In this document: in pieces, positions 1 to 7,927 of the stretch | Numbering within the stretch: the stretch's first letter is position 1 | Layout: each line of letters opens with the position of its first letter | Notes under the pieces: generated by a model | What the model was told of the DNA's origin: nothing | Seen by the model: only the letters and a program-made list of their open reading frames with translations | Databases searched by the model: none | Assembly (NCBI GenBank): GCA_024102815.1 | Contig: JAGFJJ010000005.1 | Location: forward strand, 124,001-188,000 | Reading direction: 5' to 3' | Length of the DNA: 64,000 nt | Source of the DNA: Phycisphaerae bacterium | GTDB taxonomy: Bacteria > Planctomycetota > Phycisphaerae > UBA1845 | Program-made: the position numbers and the translations under genes

Positions 1-429
1 AAAGACCAGTACGGGGGCGTCCCAGGGGTCCGACGTGTTCTGGAGCACGCCGTGGCGCATGGCCAGGACGAAGATCAGCAGCCCGACGTAGAAGGCCATA
101 AGCATCGCCCCTAGCAGGCCCAGGAACTTGCCTACGATGAAGGCCGGTCGCCCAATGGGCTTGGAAATGACCGTGAGCACGGTCTTGTTTTCAATTTCCC
201 TGGAGACGACGCCGGTGGCGCTGAAAGCGGCCAAGAACAAACCGCAAAGCAGGAGCGTAGAAAGCCCTATCTCAAGGAGGAGCTTGTCGTCGTTTTCCAG
301 GGTGAAGGCGGCGAGGGAGACGTTGAGAACCATGAGGATGGCGGTGACGATGAGCATCACACCGTAAATGGGCTGACGAATGGTTTCGACAAAGGTGTTG
401 GCTGCGACGGTCAGGATTCGCTGGTTCAT
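1..429 (-). CDS. ABC-2 type transporter permease, N-terminal part (runs off left edge)
   Basis: Only the first 143 codons are present and the reading frame is open to base 1. The ATG at 427-429 begins a protein with MNQRILTVAANTF, a short cytoplasmic helix followed by hydrophobic segments at about residues 21-45, 53-75 and 98-122. Between the second and third lies the sequence SREIENKTVLTVISKPIGR. The same arrangement (SAEIVDRQLFLIVTKPIPR) occurs in the complete permease at 6481-7884, so the two are paralogues of the ABC-2 exporter membrane subunit. It would span the inner membrane and pair with an ATPase encoded to the left, outside the window. It is transcribed away from the SPFH/ABC cluster, so it probably belongs to a different operon. 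Family assignment is good; substrate unknown. Confidence 0.75.
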   Translation of the reverse strand, partial: MNQRILTVAANTFVETIRQPIYGVMLIVTAILMVLNVSLAAFTLENDDKLLLEIGLSTLLLCGLFLAAFSATGVVSREIENKTVLTVISKPIGRPAFIVGKFLGLLGAMLMAFYVGLLIFVLAMRHGVLQNTSDPWDAPVLVF

Positions 430-675
430 TGAAAGCCATCCCGCAGGGGGGCCGGATTCTCGCCCGCGTCATGAATCAGGTAATCAGAAACGGCCCGAAG
501 GAGTCGGCCCTTCGTTCCGCCCCATGCCAATGCATACGTTTGGAAGTGCGTCGTAGTTCGCAGTGTCGTCCGCATCGCGGGCGCGCTCAGGTTCGAATCC
601 CGTCACTGCCATGGCCTCGCAAGTCGCACGGGCTGAGGGCGTCGGGACCGGGTTCCAAGGCAGGATACCTCACGA
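430..675. other. Intergenic region between divergent genes
   Basis: These 246 bases separate the truncated permease (minus) from the first SPFH gene (plus). They contain a 6-bp hairpin, CGAAGG at 496-501 and CCTTCG at 509-514 around a 7-base loop, with no T-run, and the tRNA-like stretch at 542-611 described separately. Promoters for both flanking genes should lie here but I could not recognise convincing boxes. Confidence 0.5.
542..611 (+). pseudogene. Possible tRNA relic (degenerate cloverleaf)
   Basis: The stretch ends in GGTTCGAATCCCGTCACTGCCA-like sequence typical of a tRNA 3' half. Bases 542-548 (GGAAGTG) pair with 604-610 (CACTGCC) at six of seven positions. A 5-bp stem CGTCC/GGGCG encloses a 7-base loop (572-578), and the T loop TTCGAAT at 592-598 is perfect. 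However, the D arm does not fold, the T stem has mismatches at two of five positions, and the anticodon loop lacks U33. I therefore read it as a decayed tRNA gene or an integration scar, not a working tRNA. Confidence 0.28.
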
Positions 676-2784
676 ATGACCGAGGGTACCGTAGCGTCGG
701 ATCGCCGTCCGGTGAACGTGGCGATTCTGGGCTTTCTTCTGCAGTTGGGCTGCTTCGGCACGCTGGTGGCGCTGGCGACGTGGTCAAGGTCCGATGCAAT
801 CTGGACCGCGTCGCGGTTCATGCTGATCGGACTGCCCATCTGGCTGGTGCTTTTCCTGTTCTTCAAGCAGTTGCGGCGGGTCAACGTCGAAGCACTGGAA
901 ACCGAAGAGCTGCGACGCAGTCAGGCCGAGGGCGGCGTCGAGGCAATCTTCGAGCTCGACGACGAGGCCCTGCTGATCGAGCAGAATCGGCTTCGCTGGA
1001 TCGTGCGCTGGCTTTTCCCGGCGGCAAGCCTGGTGCTTGCGGCCCTGCTGGTCGGCGGTCACTTCGTCGGCTGGTCCTGGGATTTCGAGTCGGCATTCCA
1101 GACGGACGGGATCGGCGCGCTGCATCGCACGCAGGAACCCACGCTGGTGATGTGGTTCTTCGTCGGGGTGGGTTTTCTCTGCTTCCTGTATGCCCGATAC
1201 GGGTTGGCGCTGTCGCGGCTGCCGCAATGGCGGCTCCTCCGGGCCGGGGCGATCTGCATGGCCGGCAATGCCCTGGTCTGCCTGTCGCTGGCGATCGTGC
1301 TGATGGCGTCGTCCACGATCTCGTGGGCGGAGCCGCTGCTGGCTTACCTGCTTCGCCTCGGGTTGCTCCTGCTCGGGCTGGAGTTCCTGGCGAATTTTAT
1401 TCTCGACTACTACCGGCCTCGCTCGCCGGACGTGATCGCCCGCCCGTCGTTCGAGAGTCGGGCGCTCGGGCTGGTCAGCGAACCCGGTAGCCTGGCCAAG
1501 TCCATTGCCGAAGCCATCAACTACCAGTTCGGGTTCGAAGTCAGCTCGACATGGTTCTACCAGTTTCTCCAGCGCTGGCTCTTTCCGATCATGGTGGCCA
1601 CGTGTGTCGTCGTTCTGGCACTGACGAGTGTTGTGCTGGTGAACGCGGAAGAGAAAGCGGTGGTGGAGCGTTTCGGGCGGCTTCGCCCGCAAGGTGCGGT
1701 GCTTGGTCCGGGGCTTCACTTCAAGTGGCCTTATCCGATCGAAATCGTCTACCGGGCTCCGGCCAAGAAGGTCAGCGAACTGGTCATCGGGGAGTCGCTG
1801 CCGAACGAGAAGGACGACCAGGGTGCGATCCTCTGGACGAAGTCGCACGAGTACATTCCCGAGTTGCTGCTGCTGGTGGGATCGCCGCCGGCGGAAGAAG
1901 GGGAGGTCCGGACCGAGGAAGTGGGAGCGAGCGAGGCGGCTTCCGGCACGCGAAGCGTCCCGGTTCACCTGCTTCTGGTCTCCGTGCCCATCGAGTACCG
2001 CATCAAGGACATCGAGGCGTATCTCTACAACCAACTGGATCCCCAGTTGCTTCTCGAAAACCTTGCCTACCAGCACATCACGAAGTTCGCGGCGAGCATC
2101 GACGCCGATCAGTTGATGGGCCCCTCGCGGGATGAATTCAACAAGCTGTTGCATCAGCAGATCCAGGAGAGCCTGGACGCGCTGGATGCGGGCATCGAAA
2201 TCGTTTTCGTGGGCATTCGGGGCGCTCACCCGCCCGCCAAGCAGGAGGTCGCCAAGGCCTACCAGGCGTCGATCTCGGCGGAGACGGCCAAGGGTTCCAT
2301 GATCCACGCCGCCGAGGCGGAGGAGCGTCGCATTCTTACGTCCGCAGCGGGGTCGATTGTGCGGGCGAGGGAGCTGGATGGAGCCATTCAGACGTTGAAC
2401 CGGCTGCGGTCGACGGAGAAGGCCGGAAGCGAGGCGCTCTCGGGCGCGGAGCGAACGGTGACGGATCTGCTCATGGGGGCGCCGGAAGAAGACATCCCGC
2501 CGCCCAGCGGGCAGGTGGCGCAGATCGTGGCGGACGCTCGGGCGGATGCCAGTCGCGCGATCAGCGACGCCGCCTCCAAGGTCCGCTTGTTCAATGCGGA
2601 GGTGGCCGCCTATGAAGCGGCTCCGGCGCTGTATCTTCAGCGGCGGCAACTGGAGGCGCTCGAAGAACTCGACCTGATTCGTAAGTATGTGATCATCGGG
2701 GACACGTCGAACCTGATCATCGAGCATGACACGGCGGAGCAGGGGGCGCTGGATCGCGTCCTGGAAGAAGGCGTTGGGAAATAG
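676..2784 (+). CDS. Polytopic membrane protein with C-terminal SPFH (HflK-like) domain
   Basis: This 702-residue protein has two parts. The N-terminal 325 residues carry about seven hydrophobic segments (near 14-36, 44-66, 112-133, 156-176, 187-212, 220-242 and 302-324). Directly after the last one comes an SPFH/Band-7 domain starting EEKAVVERFGRL at about residue 325, followed by the long helical region (EAEERR..., QQIQESLDAL) that SPFH proteins use to oligomerise. HflK is normally about 400 residues with a single membrane anchor, so the extra multi-spanning domain is unusual. SPFH proteins form large membrane rings that organise lipid domains or FtsH-type proteases. It is the first gene of a co-directional set with two further SPFH proteins and an ABC exporter, only 57 bases before the next start. 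SPFH assignment is secure; function is not known. Confidence 0.8.
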   Translation: MTEGTVASDRRPVNVAILGFLLQLGCFGTLVALATWSRSDAIWTASRFMLIGLPIWLVLFLFFKQLRRVNVEALETEELRRSQAEGGVEAIFELDDEALLIEQNRLRWIVRWLFPAASLVLAALLVGGHFVGWSWDFESAFQTDGIGALHRTQEPTLVMWFFVGVGFLCFLYARYGLALSRLPQWRLLRAGAICMAGNALVCLSLAIVLMASSTISWAEPLLAYLLRLGLLLLGLEFLANFILDYYRPRSPDVIARPSFESRALGLVSEPGSLAKSIAEAINYQFGFEVSSTWFYQFLQRWLFPIMVATCVVVLALTSVVLVNAEEKAVVERFGRLRPQGAVLGPGLHFKWPYPIEIVYRAPAKKVSELVIGESLPNEKDDQGAILWTKSHEYIPELLLLVGSPPAEEGEVRTEEVGASEAASGTRSVPVHLLLVSVPIEYRIKDIEAYLYNQLDPQLLLENLAYQHITKFAASIDADQLMGPSRDEFNKLLHQQIQESLDALDAGIEIVFVGIRGAHPPAKQEVAKAYQASISAETAKGSMIHAAEAEERRILTSAAGSIVRARELDGAIQTLNRLRSTEKAGSEALSGAERTVTDLLMGAPEEDIPPPSGQVAQIVADARADASRAISDAASKVRLFNAEVAAYEAAPALYLQRRQLEALEELDLIRKYVIIGDTSNLIIEHDTAEQGALDRVLEEGVGK

Positions 2785-2841
2785 TCCGTTGCGTCGGCAG
2801 GAGATGGTGCCGGCGATTTTCGGTGCGTGGAGAATTCGAGG

Positions 2842-3831
2842 ATGAAGAATCTGGGAACGATCCTGGCGGCGGCGTTTCTGGCGCTCGTGCTGGCGCTCTA
2901 CATGTGCACGTTCCAGGTGCGCTTCACGGAAGTGGCGATCAAGAAGACCTGGGGCAAGCCGGCGGAGAAAGCCATCGATCAGCCCGGGCTTTACTTCAAG
3001 GCGCCGCGGCCGGTGCAGACCGTCGTGCGTTACGACAAGCGGACGCGCCTGCTGGAGGATCGCACGGAAGAGACGCGGACGGTGGATGGGAAGAACCTGC
3101 TGCTGACGACGTACACGCTCTGGCGGATTGCCGATCCCGTCAAGTTCCTGACCAACTTCCCGGGGGGCGTCGAGGACGGCGAACGCAAGCTGCGCACGAC
3201 GATTGTCACGCAGAAGCAGGCACTGGTCGGCAAGCGCAAATTCAGTGAATTCGTCTCGACCAATGCGGAAGATCGCCATCTGGGGGAGATCGAGGCGGAA
3301 TTGAAGGAGGCGGTGGCCCGCGACGCCATGCGTGAGTTCGGCGTGGAGGTCGTTGCCTTCGGGTTCAAGAAACTGGCTTTGCCCGAGTCGGTGACGACGG
3401 CGGTGTTCTCCAGCATGAAGGAGCACGAGCAATCCAAGGCCGCTCAGTATCGGGCGGAGGGCGAGGCGCGAGCGGCGGACATCATGGCTCGCGCCAAGGC
3501 GATGGAGGAGCGCATCCTCGCAGCGGCACGGCAGAAAGCGGCGCAGATCGAAGCCGAGGCGCAGCGCGTGGTGAGCGGATACTACAAGGAATTCGACGTG
3601 CATCCGGAGCTGCGGATCTTCCTCGACAAGCTCCGGACGATTCGGCAGGCACTCCGCGAGCGTACGACGCTGGTGATCGACACCAAGCAGGCGCCGTGGG
3701 ACGTGTTCAACGCAGAAGATCGGCGACGGATTCCGGAAGGCGCATCGCTGCCGACGACTTCCGATGACGGGAAGGAGTCGAAGGGAGTATCGCAGATCGC
3801 GTCGCCGACGCCGAGCGGGCAGGAGGGTTGA
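2842..3831 (+). CDS. SPFH/Band-7 protein, HflC-like
   Basis: A 329-residue protein with one N-terminal membrane segment (about residues 4-24) followed by an SPFH domain (VRFTEVAIKKTWG onward) and an Ala/Glu-rich coiled coil (about residues 195-240) containing repeated EARAAD and AEAQRV patterns, the layout of HflC. HflC and HflK form a heteromeric cage in the inner membrane around FtsH in proteobacteria; no ftsH is present here. The ATG at 2842 was chosen because GGAG lies nine bases upstream; an in-frame GTG at 2827 would add five residues and has no ribosome site. It sits between the polytopic SPFH gene and the His-rich HflK-like gene, six bases before the latter, consistent with co-translation of three partners. 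Confidence 0.8.
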   Translation: MKNLGTILAAAFLALVLALYMCTFQVRFTEVAIKKTWGKPAEKAIDQPGLYFKAPRPVQTVVRYDKRTRLLEDRTEETRTVDGKNLLLTTYTLWRIADPVKFLTNFPGGVEDGERKLRTTIVTQKQALVGKRKFSEFVSTNAEDRHLGEIEAELKEAVARDAMREFGVEVVAFGFKKLALPESVTTAVFSSMKEHEQSKAAQYRAEGEARAADIMARAKAMEERILAAARQKAAQIEAEAQRVVSGYYKEFDVHPELRIFLDKLRTIRQALRERTTLVIDTKQAPWDVFNAEDRRRIPEGASLPTTSDDGKESKGVSQIASPTPSGQEG

Positions 3832-3837
3832 TCGGTC

Positions 3838-5157
3838 ATGCACGTACATGACGAACACGACCACGATCACGATCACGGCGACCACCTGAACCCAGGGGAT
3901 GATGCCCCGTTCGCGGTGGAGGAACCGCTGGATGCGGCCAACCAATCGCTAGCGGATGCGCTGCGGGCCAGCTTCAGCATCCTCAAGGGCATCATGCTCG
4001 TGCTGGTGATTCTGTACCTGTTCTCCAACGTTCGCACCGTGGATACGAGCGAGCAGGCGCTGGTGCTGCGGCTGGGGCGATTGCTTCCCAACGTGCGCGA
4101 TCCGGGGCTGGTCTGGGGCTATCCGTTTCCAATCGACGAGATCGTCCCACTGCCGACGCGCAAGAGCAACGAGGTGGTGATTGACAGTCACACGTTTCAT
4201 CGCACCGCCAATGAGCGCGAGAAGCCGTTGGCGATGATCTCCCGGAGCGAAGGCGAGGGTCTCAACCCGACGCTGGACGGTGCGTTGCTCACGGCCGACG
4301 CGGGGCTGGTGCACGTGCGCTGGAAGGTGACCTACAAGATCGACGATGTCGCAAGATTCGTGTCGAACATCATGGGCGACCAGACGGAGTCTGCGGACGA
4401 TCTCATCCGCGTACTGGTGGAGACGATCGGTATCCAGCTTGCCTCGGGCATGACGGCCGAGGAGGTCACACGGACGCGCGTGGATGATCTGCAGACGGAC
4501 ATGTTGCGAGAGCTCAACGATCATCTGCGACAACTGGAAAGCGGCGTGACGGTGACCCTCGTGGAGGTATTCGAGCCGACGCCACCGCTGCAGATTCGCG
4601 GTGCATTCGATGAAACGCAGCGGGAGGAGAACAACAAGTCGGCGAAGATCAACCAGGCGGTGCAAGACCGGACGAAGCTGCTCAACGAGGCGGCCGGTGT
4701 CGCCCATCGCAGGGTGATTGCCGTTCTGGACGATTTGGCCGCCGCCGAGCCGGGAAGCGCCCGGACCGAGGCGCTTCAGAAGGAGCTCGACCGGCTGCTC
4801 GTGGAGGATGTCGAGGGCAAGGCGGGAAGGATCGTCAAGGATGCGACGGCACTCATGTCCATCGTGGTCGATCGCATGCGCGGTGACGTGGAGCTCTACC
4901 GGACGCTGGTTCCGGAATACGAACGGAATCCCATTCTGCTTATTGAGCGTCTTTGGGAAGAGGCACGCATGGCGATCTTCAATGAACCCGGTGTGATCAA
5001 GTTCTACAGGCCGATGGACAGCGAGTTCCGTCTGAAGATCCCGCTTGATCCGGAGCAGAAGAAGATTGAAGAGAAGCTGCGGCTGCAGCAGCAGGATTTC
5101 AGCCCGGAAGACCTGCGGGAGAGGCGGTGGGAACCGCTGCCGGTGGGAGTCGGTTGA
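3838..5157 (+). CDS. SPFH/Band-7 protein, HflK-like, with His-rich N-terminus
   Basis: This 439-residue protein begins with a histidine/aspartate cluster (His at 2, 4, 7, 9, 11, 13 and 16) that could bind a divalent metal. A single membrane segment follows at about 46-65, then an SPFH domain (TSEQALVLRLGRLLPN) and a long helical tail, matching HflK in order and size. The AGGAGG ribosome site overlaps the end of the preceding gene, and only six bases separate the two, so this is the third SPFH member of one operon. HflK proteins usually have a Gly/Pro-rich N-terminus on the cytoplasmic side; the His cluster replaces it here. Role in membrane organisation or protease control is inferred from the family only. 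Confidence 0.8.
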   Translation: MHVHDEHDHDHDHGDHLNPGDDAPFAVEEPLDAANQSLADALRASFSILKGIMLVLVILYLFSNVRTVDTSEQALVLRLGRLLPNVRDPGLVWGYPFPIDEIVPLPTRKSNEVVIDSHTFHRTANEREKPLAMISRSEGEGLNPTLDGALLTADAGLVHVRWKVTYKIDDVARFVSNIMGDQTESADDLIRVLVETIGIQLASGMTAEEVTRTRVDDLQTDMLRELNDHLRQLESGVTVTLVEVFEPTPPLQIRGAFDETQREENNKSAKINQAVQDRTKLLNEAAGVAHRRVIAVLDDLAAAEPGSARTEALQKELDRLLVEDVEGKAGRIVKDATALMSIVVDRMRGDVELYRTLVPEYERNPILLIERLWEEARMAIFNEPGVIKFYRPMDSEFRLKIPLDPEQKKIEEKLRLQQQDFSPEDLRERRWEPLPVGVG

Positions 5158-5221
5158 TGTTCAGTGAACGAAGCGGGCGGCGGGTCATGCCGGGCCGCGA
5201 GCTGGCAAGTAAGAGCTGATT

Positions 5222-6478
5222 ATGGCCAAGACAGACGGAGCGGTCGTTCAGACCGTCGGGCTCACCAAAATCTTCCGCGACTTCTGGCGGCGTCCGCGGG
5301 TCGAGGCGGTCAAGGACCTGAATCTTCAGATCCGCGCCGGGGAAGTCTTCGGACTGCTGGGTCCCAACGGTTCCGGCAAGACGACGACGATCAAGATGCT
5401 GCTGGGCCTGCTGTACCCGACGCGCGGCCGCATTTCCGTGTTCGGGGCGCCGCCGAGCGACGTGCGCGTCAAGGCCCGCATCGGTTTCCTGCCGGAAGAG
5501 AGCTACCTCTACCGTTATCTGGTGGCATCTGAAACGCTGGATTTCTACGGACGGTTGTTTCGGTTGCCGGCGCGGGTGCGCAGCGACCGAACGGAGCGTC
5601 TGCTGGACATGGTCGGTTTGCGGCATGAGGCAAAACGACCCATCGGCGAGTACAGCAAGGGCATGGCCCGGCGCATCGGCCTGGCGCAGGCGCTGATCAA
5701 CGATCCGGAGTTTCTCATTCTCGATGAGCCTACGTCCGGACTTGATCCGGTCGGCGCGGCGCAGATCAAAGAGGTGATTCGTGCACTGGGGCGAAAAGGC
5801 AAGACGATTCTACTCTCCAGCCACGTACTCTCGGACGTCGAGGACGTGTGCGATCGCGTGACGATTCTGTACGGCGGTCAGCAGCGGGCGGCCGGGGATA
5901 TTTCCGAGCTCCTCCGCAAACGCGATGTCACGCAAATCACAGCGCCGGCGCTCTCCGAGGAGACCATCCGCCAGGTACGCGAGACGATTCAGCGACTGGA
6001 GCAGAAGGACATCATCGGCGTGAGCAATCCGCGGGACCGTCTCGAGGAGTTCTTCCTGCGAATCGTGGAGGAGGCCCGGGCGGCGAACATCCGCACATCG
6101 GGGGCGGTCTCGGGGGGCGCGGTTCCCGAGTTCCTGCAGAAGCCGGCGGAGGCGGAAGCGGACGCCGTGATCGAATCGCTCATGGTTGCGGGAACGCAGC
6201 GGGTTGATGCGACGCAAGGTCGGGGTGCTGAGGCGTTGCCGAGAGCGGAGGCTGGGCCTGCGCGCGACGTGCTCGAGTCGCTGATCGGGCGCGACGAGTC
6301 GGAAGAAGCCGAGGCCGCCGAGTTGGAAGCAGCGGCGGAAGGTCCCGCGGGGCCTGAGTCGAAGCAGGATCGTTCGGACCCTGCGCGTCGCGAGGTCGAC
6401 GCGGACCGCACGATTCTGGACGAGCTCCTCAAGGGCGGAAAAGACCAGTCAAATAAGTCGGAAAGGACCGAGGAGTAA
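5222..6478 (+). CDS. ABC transporter ATPase with acidic C-terminal tail
   Basis: The first about 230 residues form a standard ABC-2 exporter ATPase: Walker A GPNGSGKT (about residue 49), a YSKGMARR signature near 145, Walker B LILDEPTSGLDP near 165 and the switch histidine in SSHVLSD. It powers export through the permease encoded two bases downstream (6481). At 418 residues it is about 100 longer than usual. The extra tail (about 300-418) is acidic, low in complexity and carries three copies of a short motif: AVIESLMVAG (315-324), DVLESLIGRD (349-358) and TILDELLKGG (397-406). These look like amphipathic docking helices, possibly for a neighbouring SPFH or TPR protein. The ATPase call is secure; the tail interpretation is inference. 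A start at 5222 lacks a strong ribosome site. Confidence 0.9.
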   Translation: MAKTDGAVVQTVGLTKIFRDFWRRPRVEAVKDLNLQIRAGEVFGLLGPNGSGKTTTIKMLLGLLYPTRGRISVFGAPPSDVRVKARIGFLPEESYLYRYLVASETLDFYGRLFRLPARVRSDRTERLLDMVGLRHEAKRPIGEYSKGMARRIGLAQALINDPEFLILDEPTSGLDPVGAAQIKEVIRALGRKGKTILLSSHVLSDVEDVCDRVTILYGGQQRAAGDISELLRKRDVTQITAPALSEETIRQVRETIQRLEQKDIIGVSNPRDRLEEFFLRIVEEARAANIRTSGAVSGGAVPEFLQKPAEAEADAVIESLMVAGTQRVDATQGRGAEALPRAEAGPARDVLESLIGRDESEEAEAAELEAAAEGPAGPESKQDRSDPARREVDADRTILDELLKGGKDQSNKSERTEE

Positions 6479-6480
6479 GC

Positions 6481-7884
6481 GTGGGACGGATCTGGGCGGT
6501 CGCGCGACAGACGATTTCGGAAGGCATCCGCATGCGCGTGGCGGTGGTCTTCCTTCTGTTGATGGCCGCGACCGTTCTGGGACTGCCGTTCTTCGTCGAA
6601 GGTGACGATTCGCTCACCGGCGCCGTGCAGACATTCATGTCCTACAGCCTGATGCTCAGCGGGTTTCTGCTCAGCCTGCTCAGCATCTTCATGGCGCGGT
6701 CGCTGTCCGCGGAGATTGTCGATCGTCAGCTCTTTCTGATCGTGACCAAGCCCATCCCTCGGTGGCAGTTCCTGCTGGGCAAGTGGATGGGCATCTGCCT
6801 GCTGAACGGGACGCTGCTGTTTCTGGCCGGGCTGGGAACGTACGGCATGGTCCAGTTCATCCGGGCGACGCGTCCTCCGCTGAATACGTATGACAAGTCG
6901 GAACTGGACAACCAGGTGCTCGTCGCCCGCCACGCCATCCAGGCGACATTGCCCGATTTCGGCGCGTTGGCGGAGCAGGAATACGAACGGAATCGCGAGC
7001 AGGGTCTGTATGACAACATGATCGACACCACGCCGGAAAAGATCAAACACGATCTCAAGGCGAAGTACGAGGCCCGGTGGCGCGTCGTCGCACCGCTGGA
7101 GCGACGGGTGTATCAGTTCGAGAACGTTCTTTGCAGCCGTTCACCGGATGACCAGATTCAACTGCGTTATTATGCCCAGGTCAGCAACTATCCGCCGGAC
7201 GAGATCTACCGGGCGGAGTGGATCTTCGGTGATCCCCTAAAGGGTGCACAGGCGTATCGGATTCCCACGCGGCACGTCGCGGGCCGATTCCACGTCATTC
7301 CGGTTCCCGCGGATGCGGTGGCCCCTGACCACACGCTCCAGGTCATGTTGATCAACGCAAACCCGTTCGCCGACGAGCGGCTTTATCCAACGACCCTGCA
7401 GATTCGCAAGACGGACGGCATCGAAGTCCTGTTCGTCGTCGGTTCTTTCGAGGGAAACTTGCTTCGATTGCTGATTCTGATGCAGTGCAAGCTGATGTTT
7501 CTGGCGGCGGTGGCGCTGCTCTTTGCCAGCGTGTTCTCCTTCCCGGTGGCCTGCCTCGCGTCGTTCACCGTGTTTGCGCTCGCTTCCATGCGGGGGCTGC
7601 TGGAGGAGGCGTTCGACCAGCTCACGAAAGATTTCGATTCGATCTTCGCATCGGTTCAGCAGCTTGTGGTTACGGTGATCGCGCGGCTCTATGATCTGGT
7701 GATGGTGGTTCTTCCGGATTTCCAGCATTACAGCGCCATCGAGACGCTGGTGAACGGACGCAACGTGACGCTGTACTGGGTGCTACAGGGCATGGGCGAA
7801 CTCGTCCTGCTCAAGACGGCGCTCGCCCTGGGGATTGCCATGCTCGTGTTCCAGCGCCGGGAAGTCGCGGAAACGTCGATTTAA
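6481..7884 (+). CDS. ABC-2 type transporter permease
   Basis: This 467-residue membrane protein is the partner of the ATPase just upstream: the GTG start follows that gene's stop by two bases and has GAGGAG five bases before it. Hydrophobic segments occur near residues 20-40, 55-80, 98-128, and several between 320 and 465. The long middle section (about 130-320), carrying a soluble-looking beta-rich stretch, would face the periplasm. The sequence SAEIVDRQLFLIVTKPIPR after the second segment is the usual intracellular coupling region of ABC-2 permeases and is matched in the truncated gene at the left edge. The substrate cannot be told; lipids, polysaccharide or copper-site proteins are all exported by relatives. 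Confidence 0.82.
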   Translation: MGRIWAVARQTISEGIRMRVAVVFLLLMAATVLGLPFFVEGDDSLTGAVQTFMSYSLMLSGFLLSLLSIFMARSLSAEIVDRQLFLIVTKPIPRWQFLLGKWMGICLLNGTLLFLAGLGTYGMVQFIRATRPPLNTYDKSELDNQVLVARHAIQATLPDFGALAEQEYERNREQGLYDNMIDTTPEKIKHDLKAKYEARWRVVAPLERRVYQFENVLCSRSPDDQIQLRYYAQVSNYPPDEIYRAEWIFGDPLKGAQAYRIPTRHVAGRFHVIPVPADAVAPDHTLQVMLINANPFADERLYPTTLQIRKTDGIEVLFVVGSFEGNLLRLLILMQCKLMFLAAVALLFASVFSFPVACLASFTVFALASMRGLLEEAFDQLTKDFDSIFASVQQLVVTVIARLYDLVMVVLPDFQHYSAIETLVNGRNVTLYWVLQGMGELVLLKTALALGIAMLVFQRREVAETSI

Positions 7885-7927
7885 GGTGGATATGCCTGCT
7901 TCCGTGTGCGCCAAAGCGACCTGAACC

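Noticed and set aside
784..3945. Very long open frame (1053 residues) on the minus strand
   Set aside because: It is antisense to the first two SPFH genes, is Arg/His/Gln-rich as antisense frames of G+C-rich genes are, and has no domain or ribosome site.
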